Shown here one piece after another: positions 25,674-34,063 of a DNA stretch of 64,000 nucleotides. This DNA is from CAZWRV01 sp964636325. Lineage in GTDB: Bacteria; Verrucomicrobiota; Lentisphaeria; Victivallales; GWF2-50-93. The position numbers were made by a program, and so were the translations under genes. The notes under the pieces were generated by a model. The model was not told the origin of the DNA. It saw only the letters and a list, made by a program, of their open reading frames with translations, and made no database searches. Every line of letters starts with the position of its first letter. Position 1 is the first letter of the stretch. Location: contig CAZWRV010000016.1 in NCBI GenBank assembly GCA_964636325.1, positions 1 through 64,000 of the forward strand, given 5' to 3'.

Positions 25674-28600
25674 TTATTCCACGGAGATTCTTGCCGCAGG
25701 AGAAAACGGGGTCGTGTCGACCTTTCCATTCTCGATTACGGCGATGAACGGGCCTTCGCCGGTCAAGGTTTTGCCGGATGCGCGGATTTTTGCGCTGCCC
25801 TCTCCGTTGACGACAACAATGCGCCCATTTGGATATGTCCGTACCGCGACAGCGGTGCCGTTGATCTGAACCTGATTGTCCTTGAATTCTTCCGGATATG
25901 GAGCCATGAGGACGAGGTCGCTGGAGACGGGGTTCTGAATCCGGACGGCGCTGTCGCTCAGGCGGGTGAATGTGGCGGCGGGATCGTTTCCCTTCAAACG
26001 CGGATAGAGCGCGGTCATGTAGCCCTTGCCGGCGGGCTGCTTGATCCGCAGGAAGAGCTGTTTTTCCCAGAGCTTGCCGCCCGGGAAATATTTCGGATCG
26101 AATCCGACCAGGCGCATGTACGGCTGCTGCTGGTGGCCGTATTCGCCGGTCTCGGGCTCGAAGGTTTCGGGGGTGTTGACGAAGACGTCCATGTCGACGC
26201 CGCACTGGCCGTCGAAATGGAAGACTTTGTCCTGGCGGGTCATGGAGTTGGCGAGGAACCAGTAGCTGATGTCGGTCGGCCGGGTGGGCGTGCCGCCGAA
26301 ACCGTCGCGGACGACGAAGTAGTTTGGGCCTTTCGGATCGTCGTCCTTGAGGAAGAGAACCTGGCGGAATGAGGTGACAGGCGGGATGGTCTCGATGTTG
26401 GTGGGCGCGTTCGGCCAGCTCTTGCTTTCCTCCGGCGCCCAGGCGTTCTTGTCGTTGAGGATGGGATATTCGGAGTTGAGGCCGCGGATTTGGTCGACGG
26501 TGCGGTATGCGCGCAGGTAGTCGGCGGCGGGAGTGAAGGCGGTCGCGAGCACGCCGGTCTGGTTGCGCTCGGAGATCTCGAACTTATGGTCTATGCTGAC
26601 GCGGTTGCGGAGCCAGGGGCGGCAGAACATGGGGAAGTAGCCGTTGCCGAAATGGAGGTTTATGGGCTGTCCTTTTGCGTAGAGCGTATAGGTCATTTGA
26701 TCGGACTCCCACTCACAGTGGCCGTCGCAGTTGCCTGCGAACATCATGAACAGGGTTTCATAGGGCGTGCCGAAGCCGTGGCGGAAGTAGACGCCGTAGT
26801 CCTGGTACCAGGTGCTGACGAGCGGCGGCGCGAGATCCTTTTCAACGATCTTGATTTGCTTGTCGGGCGGCAGGGTCTGGTTCGCGAACCACTGGAGCTG
26901 GCCGGCAAGCTCTGGGACGCGGTTATTGTAGTAGGCGACAAACTGCTGAGCGAAGGTCGGCGGCACGGACTGGTAGGAACAGTTGCCGTAGGGTATGACC
27001 ATGCGATGGCCAAGGAAGCGCGGATCGGGCGGCGTCAGCCAGTCCATGACGAAGCGCATGCTCTTGCGGAAGAGTTCGGAGTCGAAGGCGTCTCCGATGC
27101 CGTTCTCGATGAGTAGGTTGTTGACTTGGGCGGACCAATCGAGTGTGACGCCGAGTGAATAATGGGCGTTCTCGTATGGCGCGCCGGAATCGCGGGTGAA
27201 GCGGCGGATGTAGTCGTGCAGAAAGGCCAGGCTCCATTCGCCCCAGGGCCGGAACATCGGATGATCCTTGATGAGCACGCTTGACTTCATCTGCGCCTCC
27301 ATGGCCATAACGGACATGTTGGGGTTGTTCAAATGGAAGCCGGCACCGAACGGGAACGTCGCGGCGGAATGCATGTCATAGGCGAGGTAGGCGCAGAGCC
27401 GGCGAAGCTCCTTGCGGTTCTCGGCGGTCAGATCCGCCGTGGAATCGATAACCGCCTTTATCGAGGGATATTCGCCTTTGGCGAAGCCGTAGTGGTAGGC
27501 CATTGAGAAGCGGCCCCAGTCGCCCATGGCGCGCATGAACTGCATCTTGTCGCGCATCAAGGCCATGACATCCGCGCCTGCCTTGGATGTCTCCTTGGCC
27601 CAGGCGGCGCCGGCCATGGGATCGGGCCAGTCCAGGATCATGTCTTTGACGGTGTCGAGAGGATGGGCGCTGAGCTTTTCGCTGGCGGCGGTCATTGATG
27701 CGAGCAGGTTCTTGGTCTCGTCTTCAGCCGGCGAGAGCATGATGCCGTAGCAGCGGCGCGCCAGATTGGGCGGCACGAACAGCGTCTTTCCGGTGTAGTT
27801 CGGACTGTTGCGGCCGAAGCCGTCCGACGCCCAGTTCTGCTCGTACATCTGCAGCGGCAGGCTGGCCAGGATCTCACCCTTGCGGTTGCTGCGGATGCGC
27901 AGGCTCATGGGGTTGCGCCAATAGGCCGTGTCCATCCCCATTAAGCCGACAGCATCCTTGCCGGGCTCGATCAGGCGTATGAGCCCGTTCAGGCGCGGCT
28001 GCACCGTCGGATAGCCGGTGAGGTAATAGTTGTCCTGGTCCACAGTGAAAGTGGGTGTGTAGCCCTGCACGGGCGCGGCGACCCAGCCTTCCTGGAGGCG
28101 GCCGAGCTTCATCACGTCGGTGCGAATGCCGTTCTTGAAAAGGTTCTGGAATTCGTCCCTGTCGTTGGGCGCGCCATAGAATATCTGAGACGGCTTGAAG
28201 TCGCCGTCATTGAGAACGAGAGAGTAGAATCGGTCGAACTTGTCCCATGGCTGGGAGCACCAGCCGTTGTCGAACTCCTCGCGGACGACGACCACCGGAC
28301 AGCCGCGGATGACGCGGGCCGTGAAGGTCCAGGTGCCGACATCGAAGACCGTGGTGACGCGCGCCTCGGCGAACACCGGGCCGCTGGCGATGATCTCCGT
28401 CTTGAACGACTTCACTAGGAAGGGCACCTCGAATCGGCCGTGGCCGGTCAGCCTGCCGGAGGGCAGGATCAGGCCGATCACCGGGCCCGGAAGTCCCGCC
28501 GCCGACACGGGCCAGACGAAGTCTCTAGCGTCCTTGTTCAGGCGGATGCCCACCGGCTGCGGCGTCCGTGTGATCAGTTCAACGCCGTCAGCGGTGGTCT

Positions 28601-28961
28601 TTGCGGTCACGGCGTCATCGGTGGAGGAGCTTTTGCCGGGGAGTATGCGGTATGTGCTGGTGCCGCTGGCGGGAACGCTGGCCAGGAACCAGACATTGCA
28701 GCTCTTGACCGACTCGTCCGGATGTCGGACGACGTGGCTGACTTGGGCGGGCACGGGCTTGCCGCCGCCGGTTTCAACTGCGGCTAAAGCCGGACCGGCC
28801 ATGGCGCCCGCTGGCAGTTCGATCGTCGCATGCACAAGCTCGTCGTTCCAATCCACTCCGATCCAGTCGTGCAGAATCATCTCTATGGGGGAAGCCCCTT
28901 GCGCGGAAAAAACCAGCATTCCCACCAGCGTCAAGATGCCGCCCATACTTTGCCTCGACAT
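25674..28961 (-). CDS. Secreted heparinase II/III-like (polysaccharide lyase-like) protein
   Basis: A 1095-aa protein with a signal peptide ending SAQGA and AAGGAG before the ATG. Residues 30-330 are beta-rich ('WIGVDWNDELVHATIELPAG'). A helical region at about 430-700 is compatible with an (alpha/alpha) toroid ('DWLTPPDPRFLGHRMVIPYG'). The following beta-sandwich ('YFRHGFGTPYETLFMMFAG', 'HCEWESDQMTYTLYAKGQ') resembles the C-terminal domain of heparinase II/III and alginate lyases, where a metal-binding His and a Tyr lie. It would cleave uronic-acid-containing polysaccharide outside the cytoplasm. The family call rests on overall shape, so another toroid-type enzyme is possible. It is the first intact gene of its block. 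Confidence 0.7.
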   Translation of the reverse strand: MSRQSMGGILTLVGMLVFSAQGASPIEMILHDWIGVDWNDELVHATIELPAGAMAGPALAAVETGGGKPVPAQVSHVVRHPDESVKSCNVWFLASVPASGTSTYRILPGKSSSTDDAVTAKTTADGVELITRTPQPVGIRLNKDARDFVWPVSAAGLPGPVIGLILPSGRLTGHGRFEVPFLVKSFKTEIIASGPVFAEARVTTVFDVGTWTFTARVIRGCPVVVVREEFDNGWCSQPWDKFDRFYSLVLNDGDFKPSQIFYGAPNDRDEFQNLFKNGIRTDVMKLGRLQEGWVAAPVQGYTPTFTVDQDNYYLTGYPTVQPRLNGLIRLIEPGKDAVGLMGMDTAYWRNPMSLRIRSNRKGEILASLPLQMYEQNWASDGFGRNSPNYTGKTLFVPPNLARRCYGIMLSPAEDETKNLLASMTAASEKLSAHPLDTVKDMILDWPDPMAGAAWAKETSKAGADVMALMRDKMQFMRAMGDWGRFSMAYHYGFAKGEYPSIKAVIDSTADLTAENRKELRRLCAYLAYDMHSAATFPFGAGFHLNNPNMSVMAMEAQMKSSVLIKDHPMFRPWGEWSLAFLHDYIRRFTRDSGAPYENAHYSLGVTLDWSAQVNNLLIENGIGDAFDSELFRKSMRFVMDWLTPPDPRFLGHRMVIPYGNCSYQSVPPTFAQQFVAYYNNRVPELAGQLQWFANQTLPPDKQIKIVEKDLAPPLVSTWYQDYGVYFRHGFGTPYETLFMMFAGNCDGHCEWESDQMTYTLYAKGQPINLHFGNGYFPMFCRPWLRNRVSIDHKFEISERNQTGVLATAFTPAADYLRAYRTVDQIRGLNSEYPILNDKNAWAPEESKSWPNAPTNIETIPPVTSFRQVLFLKDDDPKGPNYFVVRDGFGGTPTRPTDISYWFLANSMTRQDKVFHFDGQCGVDMDVFVNTPETFEPETGEYGHQQQPYMRLVGFDPKYFPGGKLWEKQLFLRIKQPAGKGYMTALYPRLKGNDPAATFTRLSDSAVRIQNPVSSDLVLMAPYPEEFKDNQVQINGTAVAVRTYPNGRIVVVNGEGSAKIRASGKTLTGEGPFIAVIENGKVDTTPFSPAARISVE

Positions 28962-29025
28962 GTTACTTACTCCTTGTTCATGGTTCGAATTTTCTGATAT
29001 GCCGCCGCTTATTCACTGGCGATCT

Positions 29026-29561
29026 TCATACGTAGTAAGCGAAAGCGGCTTCGTCGGGGAGTATATAGGGCCCATAGTTCGGGACGTTTATGTTGTTTGC
29101 ACCGGCTCCGCCAAAAAGGCCCTTGCCCGTGTTTACTGTATAATGGTGCCAGTAGAACAGGCCCCCCATCCGGCGCCCCATCCGCCCGGGCCGCCTGCCC
29201 CTTGAGCACCTGAAGGCCAGAAGTCGGAATATATCGAGCTGGAATTCATATATGGATATACGCAGTCATTGTCGTTGGTATACTGGTAGATGGCGAAGGC
29301 TATCTGCCGCTGGTTGTTCCTGCACATCAGGAAGCGGGCGGACTCCCGCGCCTTGCTTAGCGCTGGAAGCAGCATCGCCGCGAGGATGGCTATGATCGCG
29401 ATGACGACCAACAGTTCGATAAGAGTAAAAGCAGCCGGTTTTACTCTATTCGCCGGAGGCAGCTTGGCAAGTGTGAAGTCATTGGCGGTTTTTCCAGCGG
29501 CCTTCAAGTCTGCAATCTGCAATCTGCAATCTGAAACGACTTTTCCGTTCGGTGTTCTCAT
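29026..29561 (-). pseudogene. Pseudopilin gene, frameshifted, with an abnormally long leader
   Basis: The ATG at 29561 follows GGAGGA. The frame encodes about 45 residues before 'FTLIELLVVIAIIAI', where a normal leader is 5-12. Part of this leader (DCRLQIADLK) is translated from a 7-bp repeat array. After the prepilin helix the frame continues to 'GGWGAGWG' and then stops at 29133. In another frame the sequence goes on sensibly as 'GLFYWHHYTVNTGKGLFGG' to a stop at 29026. The switch lies at a run of six C (29162-29167 on the plus strand). Either a sequencing error, a slippage-prone tract or gene decay explains it. Confidence 0.65.
29509..29536. repeat. 7-bp iterated word array inside the pseudopilin leader
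   Basis: TCTGCAA units begin at 29509, 29516 and 29523, with TCTGAAA at 29530. On the coding strand this is an in-frame insertion between the start codon and the prepilin motif. A 9-bp inverted repeat (AGAGTAAAA at 29422-29430, TTTTACTCT at 29439-29447) lies on the far side of the long leader. Confidence 0.6.
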
Positions 29562-30010
29562 CTTAAATCCTCCATATAAGCAGGAATGTTCTGAAGATAC
29601 TCGTGTACCACCCCCACCGAAAGCGCGCTGGAAGCGCGGACCACCAGACGGGGTTCGACGGTCAGGCTCTCGGTTTTCCAAGAAGCACCCGCCAGTTTCT
29701 CGACAGCAAGACGGGCGACCTCCTCAACACACATGTCGACGGTGGAGATGGGTATGGCTCCCGCCTGGGACCATGGCGTATTGAAACTGCCCACCATCGG
29801 CACGTCAGATGGAACCTGGAGCCCAAGATCGCGGATAACCTGGATGGATAAAAATGCCCAGTAGTCCATGTGGGCGACCAATGCGTCCGGGCGGACGCCG
29901 GCAGGCGCCTGGAAAATCTCACGGATGATACGGATGCCCTTCTCCACTTCAAGCTCCACGAGGCGGAAATTCATGGAAATGGCAGAGGGATTAGGCTCCT
30001 CGGCGCGGCG
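29558..30010 (-). pseudogene. Remnant of a LacI/GntR-type regulator (C-terminal part only)
   Basis: The frame encodes about 150 residues that match the last third of the effector domain of the other regulators here ('GIRIIREIFQAP', 'PDALVAHMDYWAFLSIQVI', 'VPMVGSFNTPWSQAG', 'VEPRLVVRASS'). The winged-helix DNA-binding domain and the first half of the effector domain are missing. Regulator-like sequence starts within a few codons of the hemerythrin stop, in the same frame, so the 5' part seems to have been lost with hemerythrin now next to the break. An internal ATG at 29974 could start a 138-aa peptide. It stands at the head of a hydrolase block, where the block's regulator would be expected. 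Confidence 0.75.
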
Positions 30011-30439
30011 TCATTTTCCGGGGTGCTGGGCTTCCTTATCCTTGAGGAACTTGCCAAGGGCGGCGTCGAATGTTTTAATATGGTTGAGGAACCAGTCGCA
30101 CGTCAACTCCTTTAGTATTTGGATTGTGGCGGGTTCAAAACCTGACTCCTCCGACACCCTGAATATTTCATCGATTTTGTCGCGGAAGTAATCGTGCCTC
30201 TCCAAGTGCTCAGGCATATGCTGGTAGCCTGCATACTTCATCAGTGTTTCTTCGGCCTCGAAATGCTCGATCGCATAGCTGGAAAGGAAGTTCAAGCTGT
30301 CTTGGAGCTTCTTCCTCTCGAAGCCGCCTGGCTCTTCGCTTACCTTCAACAATGCGTTAAGCCTGTTTATGTATTCCTTGTGCTGCCTGTCGATCAGCGG
30401 AATGCCCGTCTCAAGGCTTGCGTCAAACTCAATGCCCAT
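30011..30439 (-). CDS. Bacteriohemerythrin
   Basis: A 142-aa O2-binding four-helix protein with the full di-iron ligand set: H20 ('DRQHKE'), H59 and E63 ('HFEAEE'), H78 and H82 ('HLERH'), H120 and D125 ('NHIKTFD'). The ATG at 30439 is preferred because GGGAGG lies just upstream; an ATG at 30451 would add MGGI. In anaerobes such proteins bind O2 for sensing, storage or detoxification. A TATAAT-like box precedes the gene. It is out of place among polysaccharide genes and abuts a truncated regulator, which suggests local rearrangement. Confidence 0.93.
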   Translation of the reverse strand: MGIEFDASLETGIPLIDRQHKEYINRLNALLKVSEEPGGFERKKLQDSLNFLSSYAIEHFEAEETLMKYAGYQHMPEHLERHDYFRDKIDEIFRVSEESGFEPATIQILKELTCDWFLNHIKTFDAALGKFLKDKEAQHPGK

Positions 30440-30528
30440 GATGCCTCCCATGAATTATAATCTCACATCCATATACGTTAAAAACACTTGGGTTGCTTTT
30501 CAACCTAATGGAGTATAAATGGGTATAT

Positions 30529-32925
30529 TTAGCTGAGGGTCTGCCGCGAGCTTCGCAGAGGGTTGTCCGGGGAAAACTCCGCGGGCTTCACATTCTCCAC
30601 GTTGAACCAGCTGCGGTAGGGGTTGCCTGTGACGCCGGCGCTGGCGAAGTCGCAGAGGCGGACTTTCTGCTGGCCGAGGGCGTTGCATTCCAGGAGTATC
30701 CAGGGCTGCGGTGATTCTTTTACTTTTCCGGAGGTCAGCTTTTCACCGAGTTTCTTAGCGTCGAAGCCGGGCATCTTCTCGACGTCCATGCTGTTGAACC
30801 GGTGGTCGAAGGCCAGCAGAATAGGGCCGCGGTAGATGGAAGTCGGATGGAAGGCGGCGCCGTTCATTTCCGACAGCGGCTTGGAATATCCCGCCGTGAA
30901 GCCCCAGTTCCCATGGTTCGGATGTCTAGTTATCGCCCATCCAACGATGTTCCGGCCGCGCCGCAGCGGCAGCTCCGCCCTGAATATCCGCAGGGAAATG
31001 TCGCCGTCGAAGTTGCAGGATTCGCCGTCATAAATCTTTTTCCCGTTCACGGTTATCACGGAAGTCCAGGCGGCGGAGAAAAAAATAGGAAGCGCGTCAT
31101 CCGACTTGCTTTCGATCTCCGTGAAGAGGAACATCGTGTCCTCGTTGCCCTCCCTCTTCATCGGGATTTTCCAAATGTCTAGGAGGCCGCCGTTGCTTTT
31201 GACTTTCACAGGCTTGAATATCCGGCCTGCAAGCTCCAGTCCGCCGTCAGGATCTGCGAATTTCGCAAGGAGCGCGGACTGATCCTTGCGCGACGGCATG
31301 TGCACCGGGCCGAAGGCTTTCCACTCGGCCTCCCAGTTGGAATACTGGTATGTCTTCACGCTTTGGTTGACCCAGAAGTGCGGACGGAAGTCGAAGCGGA
31401 CGGAAATCATGTCGCCGGACTTCCAAGTCCTGTCAACAACAAGATATTTGCCTGCGGAGACATTATCGATCTTCCTGCCGTTGAAGCGGACGGATGTCTT
31501 CTCGGACCAATGAGGTATCCGCAGGGCGAGCCTGAAGGATTCGGGCTTTTTAAGTCCGACATTGATTTCCACCTTCGGATCTCGCGGATAGTCCGTCTTT
31601 TGGGTAATCTTGCAAAGGCGGCCTGAAGGCAGTTCGAACGACAATGAAGATGGGCCGTAATAGTTGAGATGGATTGCCTCCGGGCTGCGAGTCATCGCCC
31701 AGTCGGAGATCATTCCGAGCATCCTGGGGCCGTTTACGGAGCAGCAGTTGAGTTCTGGAGCTCCGGCGCGCAACTGGAAGTTGATCGAATGTGCGCTTGC
31801 GAGGCGGCGTCCTTCCATCGGCGTGTCGTAGGTGACCCAGCGGCCTGACGGATTCATTAGGCCGAGTCCCGAGTTGAAGAGCGTGAATTCGAGCTCGTCG
31901 GCAACCTTCGAATCTCCCGTCATCCTCAGCATGTCGACGGTCATCGCGGTCCATGCGACAGTGCAGCAGGTTTCGATCGCGCCGAGCGCGTATGGGCTGC
32001 CGGTGGCCTTTTCGCCGGAGGAGAAGCCGCCGTTGTTGTGGCGGTCGCCCTTGAGCATGCTGCGCCAGAGATGTTCAAATGCCCTGCGGTATTTCACATC
32101 GCCGGCGATGAAATATTTCTCGGCAATCCCCTGTATGGCGTGCAGGCTCTCCCATCTCGGCTTCGGAGTCTCATGGAACTCCATTCCTTGCAGCGCGGTG
32201 CGGACGTAGTCCCCGGCCGGAGGGTTCTCGAAATCCTTTTCGATTTCTTCTGCAAGCTGGAGGTAACGTCTTTCTCCGGTCTTGTGGTAGAGCAGTAGAA
32301 GCGCGTGGTAAGGGGCCATGTTCATCTCGTGTTCGCCCGCCTCATGGATACGCCTGCCGGTTCCGAGAAGCCTCGCGCAGAGGTAGTCGGCGATCCTGCA
32401 TGCGGCGGAAAGGGCGGAACCGCCTCCCGAGACGTCATTCCATTTCAGGAATCCGAGGATCGCGTGGTAGTGGCCCCAGGCGTCCCATGTCCTTCCGCAG
32501 TTCGGCGGATTTCCGTTCAGGCCCAGCCTGTAGTCCTTCGGCCAGGGGCCGATGTAGCCGTCGTCATCGATGCATGAGATGAATTCGCCGACGAAAGCTT
32601 GTAGATGTGCCTTGAGCCTCGGATCGCGGGTGAGCGAGAATATCTGGCTTGCGTGCGTGAGATATTTGCCCGCGAACTCGCCGGCCCAGGGGACCATGTT
32701 GCGCAGGGGAAGCCGGTCGCGCTCGCGGAACATCGCCAGCATCCCCGGATTCGCCGCGGGCGCCGGCAGAACCCACTGCTCCGTGACTGCGGCCAGCCGC
32801 CGTCCGATCTCCCCGCCCATGTTAAAACTCGCACCCCTGACTGTCTCCATCGCAGGCGGCAAATTATATTCCGTCACTGCGGCCGGAGAAATGTTTCTGT
32901 CTGAATGCGTCCTGTTCTTTTTCAT
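30529..32925 (-). CDS. GH127-family glycoside hydrolase (beta-L-arabinofuranosidase-like)
   Basis: About 798 aa, without a signal peptide. The N-terminal (alpha/alpha)6 barrel carries the DUF1680/GH127 signatures: 'ETCC' near residue 317 and 'NCCSVNG' near 394. In characterised GH127 enzymes the equivalent Glu and three Cys bind Zn2+, with a Cys acting as nucleophile. C-terminal beta domains follow ('PLRRGRNIVGWAITRHP'). The start at 32925 (MKKNRTHSDRN) is provisional; the frame is open to 33018, overlapping the C45 gene. It is a paralogue of 41760-44129 and the last gene of the block. The predicted activity is release of beta-linked L-arabinofuranose, inferred from family. Confidence 0.85.
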   Translation of the reverse strand: MKKNRTHSDRNISPAAVTEYNLPPAMETVRGASFNMGGEIGRRLAAVTEQWVLPAPAANPGMLAMFRERDRLPLRNMVPWAGEFAGKYLTHASQIFSLTRDPRLKAHLQAFVGEFISCIDDDGYIGPWPKDYRLGLNGNPPNCGRTWDAWGHYHAILGFLKWNDVSGGGSALSAACRIADYLCARLLGTGRRIHEAGEHEMNMAPYHALLLLYHKTGERRYLQLAEEIEKDFENPPAGDYVRTALQGMEFHETPKPRWESLHAIQGIAEKYFIAGDVKYRRAFEHLWRSMLKGDRHNNGGFSSGEKATGSPYALGAIETCCTVAWTAMTVDMLRMTGDSKVADELEFTLFNSGLGLMNPSGRWVTYDTPMEGRRLASAHSINFQLRAGAPELNCCSVNGPRMLGMISDWAMTRSPEAIHLNYYGPSSLSFELPSGRLCKITQKTDYPRDPKVEINVGLKKPESFRLALRIPHWSEKTSVRFNGRKIDNVSAGKYLVVDRTWKSGDMISVRFDFRPHFWVNQSVKTYQYSNWEAEWKAFGPVHMPSRKDQSALLAKFADPDGGLELAGRIFKPVKVKSNGGLLDIWKIPMKREGNEDTMFLFTEIESKSDDALPIFFSAAWTSVITVNGKKIYDGESCNFDGDISLRIFRAELPLRRGRNIVGWAITRHPNHGNWGFTAGYSKPLSEMNGAAFHPTSIYRGPILLAFDHRFNSMDVEKMPGFDAKKLGEKLTSGKVKESPQPWILLECNALGQQKVRLCDFASAGVTGNPYRSWFNVENVKPAEFSPDNPLRSSRQTLS

Positions 32926-32983
32926 AAGCGTTCTCAGGGTTATAAATTTCCCCTTTAATATATTGGCAGTATTTAAAGTTTCA

Positions 32984-34048
32984 TCAAGTCCTGATTTCAT
33001 GGGGTGCCCAGGCTTCATTTCCTGTTGCCTGCGGCTCCGCGATCCACATTATTCCAGGTTCCGCCTGCGGATTGGCATATGTCAGGACTATGTTGCATGC
33101 CGGGCAGATTGAACTTTGGTCTCCCGCCATCCGGTCGGCAATGAACTTTTTCACGTCGTCGGCATTGATCTTGCCGTTGTTTTCCCTGGCGAAGCCAAGG
33201 AGGCGCCCCCGGCGCAGCCTAGTAGTGGAACTTTCTAGAAACTCCGTGACACCGAGCTGCGAAAGACGGAACATGATCCCATCGTCAGCAACATGATTTG
33301 TCAAGGCGCAAGGGGCTCTGTCCGAGACTTCGAACAGCCCCGCACAAGTCTGGTGGACGCAGAACACGTTTCCGTCCCGGTCGGAACACAGCAGGTTCAA
33401 GGTGAAAGGATGTTTGATGCAGAATGCCTTAACTTCAGCGGCAGTCGAACAGGTCTGGAGGATTACCCGGACGGCGAGATCCTGGCATATCGCCCTGCCG
33501 CTCTTTTTCAGGCCGGGAAGTAACTGGCTTGATTCGCCGATACATAGCCCCGCGCTGTTCATGCCGCGGTTGCCCCAGCTTGTACCGGTTATCGGGAAAC
33601 TCATATAGCTGTTCCCGTTTTGAGGGACCACTTTGACCATTCCGCAATAGAACTGGATATCGTCGTCCAGCGCACCGGCATTTGCGAGTGTACCATCCGC
33701 AAGACGTATCACTATGCTAGAACAAGCGGTGCTCGGTTCGGCAGGTTTACCATAGTATTTGTATTGCCATACGCGCAGGTTCAAAAACAGGATGTCCCGA
33801 TAGTCGCAGCCTGATCCTTCGGCCGCACCACGCATCTCCTCGATCAGCCACGGCCATTCTTCGGCAATGAGATTCTCCTGGTCGTCCACCCACTTGTGAA
33901 AATCGGGATCGTCAAGCGGCAAAGGATCCGGCGGAATACAGTTCCGTTTGACAAGGATTGAGACATTTTCTACAATCTTCCCCCTGAATTTCCTACCATA
34001 TTGACGCCCAACTTCAAAACCGCTTCCCTTAAACTCATTGCTTTCCAT
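32984..34048 (-). CDS. C45-family autoproteolytic acyltransferase/hydrolase
   Basis: A 354-aa Ntn-hydrolase of the acyl-CoA:6-aminopenicillanic acid acyltransferase (C45) type. The N-terminal pro-segment is followed by 'STACSSIVI', in which Cys109 is the expected autoprocessing and nucleophilic residue, and then by 'GTSWGNRGMNSAGLCIGES' and 'ALTNHV' typical of the family. There is no signal peptide. The family forms or hydrolyses amide bonds on varied small substrates. Its place between a GH32 and a GH127 gene suggests an N-acyl or amide group on the glycan-derived substrate. The gene is 15 bp downstream of the GH32 gene, so they are co-transcribed. Confidence 0.85.
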   Translation of the reverse strand: MESNEFKGSGFEVGRQYGRKFRGKIVENVSILVKRNCIPPDPLPLDDPDFHKWVDDQENLIAEEWPWLIEEMRGAAEGSGCDYRDILFLNLRVWQYKYYGKPAEPSTACSSIVIRLADGTLANAGALDDDIQFYCGMVKVVPQNGNSYMSFPITGTSWGNRGMNSAGLCIGESSQLLPGLKKSGRAICQDLAVRVILQTCSTAAEVKAFCIKHPFTLNLLCSDRDGNVFCVHQTCAGLFEVSDRAPCALTNHVADDGIMFRLSQLGVTEFLESSTTRLRRGRLLGFARENNGKINADDVKKFIADRMAGDQSSICPACNIVLTYANPQAEPGIMWIAEPQATGNEAWAPHEIRT

Positions 34049-34063
34049 CTTTAAATTCCATGT

